From CAZTZY01 sp964617765 (lineage in GTDB: Bacteria; Pseudomonadota; Gammaproteobacteria; Pseudomonadales; DT-91), in assembly GCA_964617765.1 (NCBI GenBank), contig CAZTZY010000008.1:1-51166 (forward strand): DNA of 51,166 bases. The letters run 5' to 3'. Under the pieces are notes generated by a model that did no database searches, had not been told where the DNA came from, and saw only the letters and a list, made by a program, of their open reading frames with translations. Both the position numbers and the translations under genes were made by a program. This document shows positions 1 to 8,344 of the stretch, piece by piece. Position 1 is the first letter of the stretch; each line of letters begins with the position of its first letter.

Positions 1-17
1 ATTTCTTGAAAATATTG

Positions 18-35
18 ATGTCATATTTTTGTCAT
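18..35 (+). promoter_or_regulatory. Distal Pho box (PhoB site 1) upstream of porin
   Basis: Two 7-base units, ATGTCAT at 18-24 and TTGTCAT at 29-35, are spaced exactly 11 bp apart with an AT-rich ATTT spacer. This is the PhoB direct-repeat geometry. It lies far from the promoter and may act as an auxiliary site for the porin at 307, or belong to a gene left of the window. Confidence 0.55.
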
Positions 36-148
36 CATTGCTATTAAAATTATATATAAACCGTTAGGTGTTGTTTCAATGATTTTTCAAGAGTATGGAT
101 TGAGGTTGCTGTTAATGCCATTTTTGAGAGTCAAACTATTTCATCTGT

Positions 149-177
149 ATGTCAAAAAAATGTCAATTATATGGCAA
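149..177 (+). promoter_or_regulatory. Triple-unit Pho box (PhoB site 2) upstream of porin
   Basis: Three direct repeats with an exact 11-bp period are visible: ATGTCAA at 149-155, ATGTCAA at 160-166 and ATGGCAA at 171-177. PhoB binds 11-bp repeat units as dimers, so three units suggest cooperative or extended binding. The site sits about 35 bp upstream of the promoter-proximal box at 211. Confidence 0.65.
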
Positions 178-210
178 ATTAATTTCAACTTTTTTGCACT
201 TATATGACAA

Positions 211-244
211 CTGTCATATTACTGTCATATTTAATTCGCATAAT
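211..244 (+). promoter_or_regulatory. Promoter-proximal Pho box and -10 element of porin
   Basis: Two perfect CTGTCAT units occur at 211-217 and 222-228 with an ATTA spacer, matching the PhoB consensus. Ten bases after the second unit is CATAAT (239-244), a five-of-six match to the -10 hexamer. No -35 hexamer is needed in PhoB-activated promoters, where the box takes its place. This predicts strong induction of the porin under phosphate limitation. Confidence 0.8.
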
Positions 245-306
245 TGTCACGTGTTTGAAACTTTTGGGTTTTTAAAGCCACTTTATTAAGACAACTGGGG
301 AAAATC

Positions 307-1482
307 ATGAATAAGTATGTATTAACAGCAGTTTCAGTAGCGGTGCTTTCAGCGAATGCAGCGATGGCCGATGGCGTAGTAGTCTACGGCAAGGCAGCCC
401 TGTCTTTGCAAAATCTTAATGAGAGAGTAATGGATGGTGATCTCCACACTCAGGATAACTACGAACTCATCAGCAATAAATCGCGTTTTGGTATTAAGGG
501 TGAGGAAGCACTTAATGCGAATATCAAAGCTATTTATCAATTGGAAGAAGAAGTGGCTTTTGATAGCGGTGATACCGGTTCTGGCCAAACTTTCAAGCAG
601 CGTAATACCTTTGTCGGTCTTGGCGGGAGCTGGGGTACATTGATGGCAGGTATCAATGACACGCCTACCAAGATGATCGGAAAGCCGGTTGACCTGTTTA
701 ATGACCTTAAATATGGTGATATTGAAAACTCAACGACAGGTGAAAAACGCCAAACCAATATGGTGATGTACCGTTCTCCGGTAATGGCCGGTGTGAATTT
801 CGATATTATGGTCGCTCCTGGAGAAGATAAAGGCAGTGATCCTTTGAAAAAAAATCCAGCTAATGAAAAACGCAATGGCCTTGTCAATGCAGTGTCTTCT
901 GCGATGACCTATCAAATTGGCGGTTTTAAAGTGGCTTTAGGTTTGGATAGCAAGGTTGAGCAAAAACTGTCAATAGGCAGCATCAGTCTGGGTGCTGATA
1001 ATAAAGCCCATTCTACGGCGAGCCCGAGCCTTGATGATACTGGCAGCAAGTTTACCTATGACGCTGAAACGGATGCTGAAAGACTGGTAGTTTCTTATGA
1101 TAATCCTGCTTTTGGTGTTGCAGGTTTAGTGCAAACAGCCAAACAGGCCAGTGGTGATGTTAATGCAGTGGTCTTTAGCGTTGACCAGCCAACAATCGTT
1201 GTTGCTGATACCAAGTTTGGTAAAACTGATGCCGAAAGCTTCGATACAGCGGCATTGGCCGGTTATTACAATTTAGGTAGCTGGAAATTCAAGGCTTTAA
1301 CTATTCAGACCAAATTTGATGAGGCTGATACCAAGTTCAAACAAACGGCATTGGGTGTCGATTATAAATTAGGCAAAAACACGATTGTGTTTGGCTATGG
1401 TTCGAATGTTAAGGCTGATGTTGATAACTATGAAGTAGCGGATAACACGACTTTTGGTTTTGGTATTGACCATAATTTCTGA
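307..1482 (+). CDS. Gram-negative general porin, phosphate-regulated
   Basis: This 391-residue outer-membrane beta-barrel protein probably forms a trimeric channel for small anions. It begins with a Sec signal peptide (residues 1-21, cleavage after AMA), then the GVVVYGK-type first strand seen in Gram_neg_porin family members, contains the FGIKG and TFVGLGG motifs of that family, and ends in aromatic Phe (DHNF), the usual BAM recognition signal. GGGG at 297-300 serves as the ribosome site. Three groups of Pho boxes upstream and the pstSCAB-phoU genes downstream point to a role in phosphate uptake across the outer membrane, comparable in role to PhoE or OprP although sequence identity with those was not tested. 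The function is therefore inferred from regulation and context; the family assignment is firm. Confidence 0.85.
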   Translation: MNKYVLTAVSVAVLSANAAMADGVVVYGKAALSLQNLNERVMDGDLHTQDNYELISNKSRFGIKGEEALNANIKAIYQLEEEVAFDSGDTGSGQTFKQRNTFVGLGGSWGTLMAGINDTPTKMIGKPVDLFNDLKYGDIENSTTGEKRQTNMVMYRSPVMAGVNFDIMVAPGEDKGSDPLKKNPANEKRNGLVNAVSSAMTYQIGGFKVALGLDSKVEQKLSIGSISLGADNKAHSTASPSLDDTGSKFTYDAETDAERLVVSYDNPAFGVAGLVQTAKQASGDVNAVVFSVDQPTIVVADTKFGKTDAESFDTAALAGYYNLGSWKFKALTIQTKFDEADTKFKQTALGVDYKLGKNTIVFGYGSNVKADVDNYEVADNTTFGFGIDHNF

Positions 1483-1489
1483 TTATTCA

Positions 1490-1519
1490 AGGAGTTGAAT
1501 GAATTCAGCTCCTGTTTTT
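1490..1519 (+). terminator. Rho-independent terminator after porin
   Basis: An 11-bp stem (AGGAGTTGAAT with ATTCAGCTCCT, one G-T wobble, closed by a tiny GA/TGAA loop) is followed by GTTTTTC. It separates the porin transcript from pstS, which has its own Pho box. Confidence 0.8.
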
Positions 1520-1535
1520 CTGGATTTAATTGAAG

Positions 1536-1569
1536 TTGTCATATAACTGTAACAAATAATCGTTAAATT
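1536..1569 (+). promoter_or_regulatory. Pho box and -10 region of pstS
   Basis: TTGTCAT (1536-1542) and CTGTAAC (1547-1553) are separated by ATAA and keep the 11-bp PhoB period. A weak -10 candidate, TAAATT (1564-1569), begins ten bases after the second unit, the same spacing as at the porin promoter. Start of the pst operon promoter. Confidence 0.7.
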
Positions 1570-1611
1570 AATTGCAAGAATAAACGTCAATGCTTACTTA
1601 GGAGGCATAAC

Positions 1612-2589
1612 ATGAAAATGAATAAATTATTGGCAGCTGTTGCTGTAGTTTCAGGTGGTTTTTTAGCAACCAGCGCAATGGCGGCGGATGCTAAAGTTGA
1701 TGCGGGAATACCTGCCTATCAAAAGGCGAGCGGTGTTTCTGGCAAGCTTTCCAGTATTGGTTCAGATACTTTGGCAAACCTGATGACGCTTTGGGCTGAA
1801 GATTTCAAACGCCTGTATCCCAGCGTTACCATTCAAATCCAGGCAGCGGGTTCATCAACTGCACCAACGGCATTAACTGAAGGTACGGCGAATTTTGGCC
1901 CTATGAGCCGCAAGATGAAAGACAATGAAATCCAGGCATTTGAAGCGAAGTTTGGTTACCAGCCGACGGCTATTCCTGTTGCTATTGATGCCCTGGCTGT
2001 TTATGTACATAAGGATAACCCGATCAAGGGCATGACTATTGCTGATGTAGATGCTGTGTTTTCCTCTACCCGTAAATGTGGTGGTGCAAAAGATATTAAT
2101 ACCTGGGGTGCCGCCGGTTTAACGGGTGAATGGGTAAAGCGTGATATCCAGTTATTTGGTCGTAATTCGGTATCAGGTACTTATGGTTACTATAAAGAAA
2201 CTGCACTTTGCCAGGGCGATTTCAAGAATGGTGTTAATGAGCAGCCAGGTTCTGCATCGGTAGTGCAATCAGTGTCAACATCGCTGAATGGTATCGGTTA
2301 TTCAGGTATTGGCTATAAAACAGCGAGTGTACGTGCCGTGCCTTTATCTAAAACGGTAGGTGGTGCTTTTGTTGAAGCGACTCCTGAAAATGCTATTAGT
2401 CAGGCGTATCCACTGTCACGTTATTTGTACGTTTATATTAACAAGGCACCGAACAAGCCATTGGATCCGATTGTTATCGAGTTTCTTAAATCGGTACTTT
2501 CAAAGCAGGGTCAGGAAGCTGTGGTAAAAGATGGTTATGTACCATTACCCGCCAAAGTTGTTGAGCAAGTATTGACCAAACTGAAGTAA
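1612..2589 (+). CDS. pstS: Phosphate-binding periplasmic protein PstS
   Basis: PstS captures inorganic phosphate in the periplasm and delivers it to the PstCAB ABC importer. The 325-residue protein has a Sec signal peptide (residues 1-24, cleavage at AMA|AD), the phosphate-loop motif GSSTAPTAL, the GPMSR segment and the second ligand motif SVSGTYGYYKE, all characteristic of PstS. A strong ribosome site, AGGAGG at 1600-1605, precedes the ATG. It is the first gene of pstS-pstC-pstA-pstB-phoU and is preceded by its own Pho box. A terminator hairpin follows it, so PstS is probably made in excess of the membrane components. Confidence 0.95.
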   Translation: MKMNKLLAAVAVVSGGFLATSAMAADAKVDAGIPAYQKASGVSGKLSSIGSDTLANLMTLWAEDFKRLYPSVTIQIQAAGSSTAPTALTEGTANFGPMSRKMKDNEIQAFEAKFGYQPTAIPVAIDALAVYVHKDNPIKGMTIADVDAVFSSTRKCGGAKDINTWGAAGLTGEWVKRDIQLFGRNSVSGTYGYYKETALCQGDFKNGVNEQPGSASVVQSVSTSLNGIGYSGIGYKTASVRAVPLSKTVGGAFVEATPENAISQAYPLSRYLYVYINKAPNKPLDPIVIEFLKSVLSKQGQEAVVKDGYVPLPAKVVEQVLTKLK

Positions 2590-2613
2590 TTCAGGTTATT
2601 TGAATAAAAAGTG

Positions 2614-2643
2614 AGCCGTTCCCTTGGGAACGGCTTTCTTGTT
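2614..2643 (+). terminator. Intra-operon terminator/attenuator between pstS and pstC
   Basis: A perfect 10-bp stem (AGCCGTTCCC with GGGAACGGCT, TT at its centre) is followed by TTCTTGTTTG. The tail is U-rich but interrupted, so partial read-through into pstC is likely. I saw no second Pho box before pstC. Confidence 0.75.
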
Positions 2644-2728
2644 TGTAATAAGTGCGTTTTTATTTCGGATATTTTCGATTCGTCGGTAGAATAGACGTAT
2701 ATTTTTCTTGTTCAGGCCATGATGAATT

Positions 2729-4984
2729 ATGACCACCCAAACATCAAAAGCGGATTCAGTTGTAGATTTCGACTCTCCGCGCATTAAGCGCTACAACCGT
2801 ATTCGCATTATTAAGGACAAAATAGCGCGCGTTGCCATAACTATGGGCGGCATTGGAGTTATTTCCGCTATCTTATTGATTTTTCTATATCTTTTACATG
2901 AAGTTATTCCCTTGTTTCAATCTGCGAAAGTGAACCCTATCGCTTCTTATTCTTTAGCAACCTCCCAGGAAAACCCGCTTTATTTAGCCATAGAAGAGCA
3001 AAATGAAGTAGGTATGCAACTTTCAAAAAATGGCAGGGTGACTTTTTTTGATGTGAGCAATGGTAAATCCATGGCTGATTTTCAGTTGCCCTTGCCTGAA
3101 GGGGTCAATATCACCAGTTTTGCAGTGAATACAGAAGAGAGCCATTTGTTGGCTGCAGGGTTGAGTGATGGTCGAGTGATTCTCGTTAAGCATCAATACC
3201 GGGTCACCTACCCTGATGACAAGCGTGTTATCGAGCCTTGGCTGGAATACCCTTATGGTGCAGAGCCGTTAGTGATTTCTGCGCAGGGTAAGCCGTTAAA
3301 TAGAATTGCACTGCGTGATAAAAGCAGTTCATTGTTAGTGGTGGCATTTGATGGCGCGCATTTGGAGGGAGTCAAGTTTAATAAAGAAGAGGATTTTTTA
3401 TCTGAAGCTATTACGCTGAGGCCACAACCACTTGTTCTGCCTGAGCTGACAGGTGAAGTTGGCGAGATGGTTATTGATGTTGACCAGCGATTTTTGTATG
3501 CCGTCTTGAATCAGAAAAAAATTGCGGCGATTAATCTTGAAAATTCTGATACTTCTTATATCAAGTCTGGCGCTGATATTGCCGATATACAGTTATTGTT
3601 AGGCGGTATTTCCCTTTTGGTGGCTGATACTGGCGGTAATATCGGGCAATGGTTTTTAGTACGTAATGCCAAGGATGAACAGGAGCCTCAAAATATTCGT
3701 AATTTTGTCACCGGAAATTCCGGTGAGGCATTACATTTGACGACAGAACAACGCCGTAAGGGTTTTGCCGCTGTTAACAGTGAAGGCATGGTGCAGTTAT
3801 TCCACAGCACTTCACATCGCTATGTGTATAGTGAAAAAATGCTCGACGCCAAACCGGTTCAATTGGCTTTATCTCCTCGTGCTAACCGGTTGCTGGTCTT
3901 AACTGATGATCAAAAAATGCATTTATTTGAAGTGACCAATAAACATCCTGAAATATCTTGGTCGGCATTATGGTCAAAAGTCTGGTATGAAAGTTATCCT
4001 GAGCCACAATATACCTGGCAGTCTTCCGCATCGACTAATGATTTTGAACAGAAGTTGTCCTTGATGCCATTGTCATTCGGCACACTAAAAGCGGCTTTTT
4101 ATGCCATGTTATTGGGTGCGCCATTAGCGATTTGTGGCGCTATATACACAGCATATTTCATGACGCCGGTGATGCGCCGCAAAATCAAGCCGTTAGTTGA
4201 GTTAATGGAGGCTTTACCTACGGTTATTCTCGGTTTTCTAGCCGGACTTTGGCTGGCACCTTTTCTGGAAAAACACCTGGTGGCCATATTTACCATTTTT
4301 TTAATAATGCCTTTTGCAATTATTACGTTTGCCTATTCGATGAGTCAATTACCTCTCAGATGGCAGAATGTTATCAATGAAGGCTGGCACAGTTTTATAC
4401 TGATTCCAGTTATTATACTGACAGCCACAGTGTGTTTTATAATAAGCCCGGGAATCGAAACCCTGTTTTTTTCGGGTGATATGCGCGGTTGGTTAAGCAA
4501 TGATGTTGGCATCCCATTTGATCAGCGCAATGCCATGGTTGTTGGTATTGCCATGGGTTTTGCAGTTATTCCGGCAATCTTCTCTATTTCAGAAGATGCC
4601 ATATTTTCTGTACCCAAACATTTAACCTACAGTTCATTGGCTCTAGGTGCTACACCATGGCAAACGCTCGTTGGTGTTGTATTGCCAACAGCAAGTCCAG
4701 GTATATTCTCGGCTTTGATGATTGGCTTTGGTCGTGCTGTAGGGGAAACTATGATTGTATTAATGGCTACAGGAAATACGCCCATTATGGATGTTAATAT
4801 CTTTGAAGGTATGAGGACATTATCAGCAAATCTGGCGGTAGAAATTCCTGAGGCAGAAGTTGCCAGTACCCATTATCGCGTGTTGTTTTTGGCAGCTTTC
4901 GTACTGTTTTTATTTACGTTTGTGTTGAATACGTTGGCTGAGATGATTCGTCAGCGTTTGCGTAAAAAATACGGTTCACTCTAA
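2729..4984 (+). CDS. pstC: Phosphate ABC transporter permease PstC (long form)
   Basis: PstC is one of two inner-membrane permease subunits of the high-affinity phosphate importer. At 751 residues it is far longer than the roughly 320-residue E. coli protein. An N-terminal membrane helix (about residues 37-62) is followed by a large periplasmic region of about 400 residues with repeated beta-propeller-like segments. The permease domain (about 450-745) contains the EAA loop region ALGATPWQTLVGVVLP and the family motif GRAVGETM. Long PstC proteins of this kind are known in Pseudomonas and Vibrio relatives. The ribosome site before the ATG at 2729 is weak (CAGG at 2713-2716), which fits lower expression than pstS. 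Confidence 0.93.
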   Translation: MTTQTSKADSVVDFDSPRIKRYNRIRIIKDKIARVAITMGGIGVISAILLIFLYLLHEVIPLFQSAKVNPIASYSLATSQENPLYLAIEEQNEVGMQLSKNGRVTFFDVSNGKSMADFQLPLPEGVNITSFAVNTEESHLLAAGLSDGRVILVKHQYRVTYPDDKRVIEPWLEYPYGAEPLVISAQGKPLNRIALRDKSSSLLVVAFDGAHLEGVKFNKEEDFLSEAITLRPQPLVLPELTGEVGEMVIDVDQRFLYAVLNQKKIAAINLENSDTSYIKSGADIADIQLLLGGISLLVADTGGNIGQWFLVRNAKDEQEPQNIRNFVTGNSGEALHLTTEQRRKGFAAVNSEGMVQLFHSTSHRYVYSEKMLDAKPVQLALSPRANRLLVLTDDQKMHLFEVTNKHPEISWSALWSKVWYESYPEPQYTWQSSASTNDFEQKLSLMPLSFGTLKAAFYAMLLGAPLAICGAIYTAYFMTPVMRRKIKPLVELMEALPTVILGFLAGLWLAPFLEKHLVAIFTIFLIMPFAIITFAYSMSQLPLRWQNVINEGWHSFILIPVIILTATVCFIISPGIETLFFSGDMRGWLSNDVGIPFDQRNAMVVGIAMGFAVIPAIFSISEDAIFSVPKHLTYSSLALGATPWQTLVGVVLPTASPGIFSALMIGFGRAVGETMIVLMATGNTPIMDVNIFEGMRTLSANLAVEIPEAEVASTHYRVLFLAAFVLFLFTFVLNTLAEMIRQRLRKKYGSL

Positions 4985-4994
4985 GGAGCTAAAT

Positions 4995-6683
4995 ATGCAA
5001 GCACAAAAACCGACAATATTGGCATGGTTTAAAAGAGGCGAACCCTGGATATGGGTGAATGCTGCTGCTGTCGCTGTCAGCGTTATTGCGGTTCTTGGTT
5101 TATTATCCATTTTGGCCATAAACGGGTTCGGACATTTTTGGCCTAAAGATGTTATCCAGGCGCAATATCAGGAGCCGGGTTCTGAAACTGTTATTACTGT
5201 TATAGGTGAAGTGGTAGATAGTGAAGAAATTTCGGCGCAACAATTAATTTCTTCGGGAATGAAGGTGACGGAGACTGGTAGTCTGCATAAAAGGATTTTG
5301 ATGAAACTGGGGAATCGTGATGCTACGGGTGCCGATTTCGGCTGGTTCCTGGATGCATCATTGTCGAAAATTCAATACCCTGAAGAAATGATCGTTCTTG
5401 AGCGACATGAGTGGGGAAATTTTTATGGCCGTTTGTTGGCAGTTAAATCCCACGATGTTGTTGTGGCAGAGAAAACAGCTGCAGTCTGGAAAGAATTTGA
5501 TCAGCGGTTATTGCGAGCACAAACTTTACACAAAGATATTCTAAAAATCGAAAAAGTGGAAATTGCCAAGATTAATTATGCATTGGAGCGTTTGCGCCTG
5601 AAAGAACAAAAAATGGCATTAAGTTCAGCGAGTGAACAGGTAAAGCAATTAGCCAAAGTGGATATAGAAGCGGGTCGAGCTGAACAAAAAGCTCAATATG
5701 AAGCATTACAAGCGAAATTGGCTGATTTATATATTGCCGTTAATCGTGACAGTATCCAGACACAAACCATGAGCGGGCAAATATTGGAAATTCCCATGGC
5801 CAAGGTGGTTCGTCTATATCGACCTAACGTAATGAATATATGGGATAAGCTGTCATTTTATTTTACCAAAGTGGGAGAATTTTTAACTGAAGATCCTCGT
5901 GAGGCGAATACTGAAGGTGGCATATTCCCTGCCATATTTGGTACCGTTACCATGGTGTTGTTAATGTCGATCATGGTAACGCCGTTTGGTGTTGTGGCGG
6001 CAGTGTACTTGCGTGAATACGCTACGCAGGGATGGATAACACGTATTATCCGAATTGCAGTGAATAATCTGGCCGGTGTGCCTTCGATTGTCTATGGTGT
6101 TTTTGGTTTGGGATTCTTTATTTATTTTATTGGTGAACATATTGACCATGCGTTTTTCCCTGAGGCTCTACCGACGCCAACATTTGGTACACCGGGTTTG
6201 CTGTGGGCATCCCTGACATTGGCATTATTGACAGTGCCGGTTGTGATTGTCGCTACTGAAGAAGGGTTATCACGAATTCCGCGGGCAGTTCGGGAGGGCA
6301 GTTTGGCATTGGGCGCTACTAAAGCAGAAACTTTATGGCGGGTAGTTTTGCCTATGGCTAGTCCTGCAATTATGACCGGACTCATTCTCGCGGTAGCGCG
6401 AGCTGCCGGTGAAGTGGCTCCACTGATGTTGGTTGGTGTAGTAAAGCTTGCGCCATCGTTGCCGATTGATGGTAATTTCCCTTATGTGCATCTCGACCAG
6501 AAATTCATGCATCTGGGTTTTCATATTTATGATGTCGGTTTCCAGAGCCCGAATATTGAAGCAGCACGGCCTTTAGTTTATGCCACGGCGCTGTTGTTAG
6601 TGATGGTAATTGCCTTGCTCAATTTCTCGGCGGTAAACCTGCGTAACCATCTTCGTGAAAAATACAAATCATTGGAACATTAA
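4995..6683 (+). CDS. pstA: Phosphate ABC transporter permease PstA (long form)
   Basis: PstA is the second permease subunit of the phosphate importer. This 562-residue form carries an N-terminal membrane helix (about 18-42), a periplasmic insert of about 250 residues with a Lys/Glu/Ala-rich predicted coiled coil (about 155-250), and the C-terminal permease domain (about 315-560). That domain has the motif ALGATKAETLWRVVLPMA and the conserved ARAAGEVAPLM segment. AAGGAG at 4984-4989 lies ten bases after the pstC coding end and drives translation from 4995. The coiled coil and the PstC extension probably pair in the periplasm, but this is inference. The stop is separated from pstB by only two bases. 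Confidence 0.93.
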   Translation: MQAQKPTILAWFKRGEPWIWVNAAAVAVSVIAVLGLLSILAINGFGHFWPKDVIQAQYQEPGSETVITVIGEVVDSEEISAQQLISSGMKVTETGSLHKRILMKLGNRDATGADFGWFLDASLSKIQYPEEMIVLERHEWGNFYGRLLAVKSHDVVVAEKTAAVWKEFDQRLLRAQTLHKDILKIEKVEIAKINYALERLRLKEQKMALSSASEQVKQLAKVDIEAGRAEQKAQYEALQAKLADLYIAVNRDSIQTQTMSGQILEIPMAKVVRLYRPNVMNIWDKLSFYFTKVGEFLTEDPREANTEGGIFPAIFGTVTMVLLMSIMVTPFGVVAAVYLREYATQGWITRIIRIAVNNLAGVPSIVYGVFGLGFFIYFIGEHIDHAFFPEALPTPTFGTPGLLWASLTLALLTVPVVIVATEEGLSRIPRAVREGSLALGATKAETLWRVVLPMASPAIMTGLILAVARAAGEVAPLMLVGVVKLAPSLPIDGNFPYVHLDQKFMHLGFHIYDVGFQSPNIEAARPLVYATALLLVMVIALLNFSAVNLRNHLREKYKSLEH

Positions 6684-6685
6684 TA

Positions 6686-7522
6686 ATGAGTGAATCTAAC
6701 AAAAAAAGCCATGCAATGGACATTTCAGCTTTAGGACGTAAATCATCAGCTAACGTTTTGGCTAATGAGGAAATTTGTCTGGAGGTTGATAATCTCAATC
6801 TTTTTTATGGGCAAAAGCAGGCATTGATGTCGGTTAATTTGCTTATTCCCAAGCAACGTGTAACTGCGTTTATCGGGCCTAGTGGTTGTGGTAAATCAAC
6901 ATTGTTGCGTTGTTTTAACAGGATGAATGATCTGGTTGAGGGTTGTCGTATTGAAGGGCAAATTCGTCTGGATGGAAATAATATATTTGACCGTACGGTT
7001 GATGTGGCCACCTTGCGACGTCGAATTGGCATGGTATTCCAGAAACCCAATCCTTTCCCTAAATCCATTTACGAAAATGTGGCTTATGGTTTGCGGATTC
7101 AAGGTATCAATAATAAGCGTGTATTAGATGAAGTCGTGGAAAAATCCTTACGCGGTGCTGCATTGTGGGATGAAGTCAAAGATCGTCTGAATGATTCGGC
7201 ACTTGGATTGTCAGGTGGTCAGCAACAGCGTCTGGTTATTGCGCGTACCATTGCGGTAGAGCCAGAAGTATTGTTATTGGATGAACCAGCATCGGCCCTG
7301 GATCCTATATCGACATTGAAAATTGAAGAATTGATTTACGAATTGAAGGATCGATTCACGATTGTGATTGTCACACATAATATGCAACAGGCTGCACGTG
7401 TTTCTGACTATACTGCATTTATGTTTATGGGTAATCTTGTGGAATATGGGAATACTGACAAGTTGTTTACCAATCCTGAGAAAAAACAAACAGAAGATTA
7501 TATAACTGGCCGTTACGGTTAA
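6686..7522 (+). CDS. pstB: Phosphate ABC transporter ATPase PstB
   Basis: PstB hydrolyses ATP on the cytoplasmic face to power phosphate import through PstCA, and with PhoU relays phosphate status to the PhoR/PhoB system. The 278-residue protein shows every ABC motif: Walker A GPSGCGKST (64-72), Q-loop Gln119, signature LSGGQ (175-179), Walker B VLLLDEP (195-201) and the switch His in VTHNMQQAARV. It has the PstB-typical NPFPKSIYENV segment. About 30 residues precede the ABC domain, slightly more than in E. coli. It is translationally coupled to pstA. Confidence 0.96.
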   Translation: MSESNKKSHAMDISALGRKSSANVLANEEICLEVDNLNLFYGQKQALMSVNLLIPKQRVTAFIGPSGCGKSTLLRCFNRMNDLVEGCRIEGQIRLDGNNIFDRTVDVATLRRRIGMVFQKPNPFPKSIYENVAYGLRIQGINNKRVLDEVVEKSLRGAALWDEVKDRLNDSALGLSGGQQQRLVIARTIAVEPEVLLLDEPASALDPISTLKIEELIYELKDRFTIVIVTHNMQQAARVSDYTAFMFMGNLVEYGNTDKLFTNPEKKQTEDYITGRYG

Positions 7523-7538
7523 TTGAAGGTAAAAGAAA

Positions 7539-8264
7539 ATGGGCAATGAAATCTACAAGGATCATATCTCTCGTCAATTTAACGAAGAATTGGATGAGGT
7601 GCGTAATCACACACTGGAAATGGGCGGTTTGGTTGAGCGGCAGGTCAGTGACGCTGTGACCAGTCTGATCGAGTTGAATGTCGAGAAGGCAGAGAATGTC
7701 CGTTTGAAGGATAAAGAAGTTAATGATATGGAAATCTCCATTGATGATGAGTGTGCGCGGATATTAGCTCGCCGCCATCCTGCTGCAAGCGATTTGAGAT
7801 TGGTATTGGCCATTACGCGTGTTATCTCTGATCTTGAGCGTATGGGTGATGAATCTGGCAAGATTGCCTTGCATGCCATTGGTTTGGCAGAAGGTGGTGA
7901 TGAAACCCGTGGATTTGTTGAAATTCGCCATTTGGGCGCACATGTTGGCAAGATGGTTCATGATGCTCTGGATGCATTTGCCCGTATGGATGTTGAACTG
8001 GCAGTCAAGGTTGCACAGGAAGACAAGAAAGTGGATCTGGAGTATGGCTCTGCCTTGCGCGAAATGATGAGTGTGATGATGGAAGACCCGCGCAGTATCC
8101 GTCGAATTCTTGATGTGATCTGGGCGTTACGTTCACTGGAGCGTATAGGTGATCATGCCCGCAATATAGCTGAACATGTTATTTATCTGGTAAAAGGTAA
8201 AGATGTGCGGCATGTGGGGTTAGGTGAAATGGCGGCAAGTATTAACGTCGATGTTAAAGAATAA
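7539..8264 (+). CDS. phoU: Phosphate-specific transport regulator PhoU
   Basis: PhoU is a cytoplasmic helical protein that represses the Pho regulon and restrains Pst transport when phosphate is plentiful. The 241-residue protein consists of two PhoU three-helix repeats, each with the metal-binding pattern: ERMGDESGKIA in the first and ERIGDHARNIAEHVIYLVKG in the second. Length and motif placement match E. coli PhoU. It lies 16 bases after pstB as the last gene of the operon and is followed by a symmetric hairpin facing metH. Confidence 0.96.
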   Translation: MGNEIYKDHISRQFNEELDEVRNHTLEMGGLVERQVSDAVTSLIELNVEKAENVRLKDKEVNDMEISIDDECARILARRHPAASDLRLVLAITRVISDLERMGDESGKIALHAIGLAEGGDETRGFVEIRHLGAHVGKMVHDALDAFARMDVELAVKVAQEDKKVDLEYGSALREMMSVMMEDPRSIRRILDVIWALRSLERIGDHARNIAEHVIYLVKGKDVRHVGLGEMAASINVDVKE

Positions 8265-8266
8265 TG

Positions 8267-8300
8267 ACATTAAGGGCAGTTTGAAATCTGCCCTTAATGT
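8267..8300. terminator. Hairpin between convergent phoU and metH
   Basis: A perfect 13-bp stem (ACATTAAGGGCAG with CTGCCCTTAATGT) encloses an 8-base loop. Neither side has a long U-tract, so this is a likely but not textbook bidirectional terminator between two converging genes. Confidence 0.6.
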
Positions 8301-8344
8301 ATTCATTGGCGGTTCCCCAAAAAATCTTAAATCCGTAAAATAAT

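Noticed and set aside
2596..2784. A 62-codon minus-strand frame overlapping the pstS terminator and pstC start
   Set aside because: It spans a terminator hairpin and a real gene start; no features support it.
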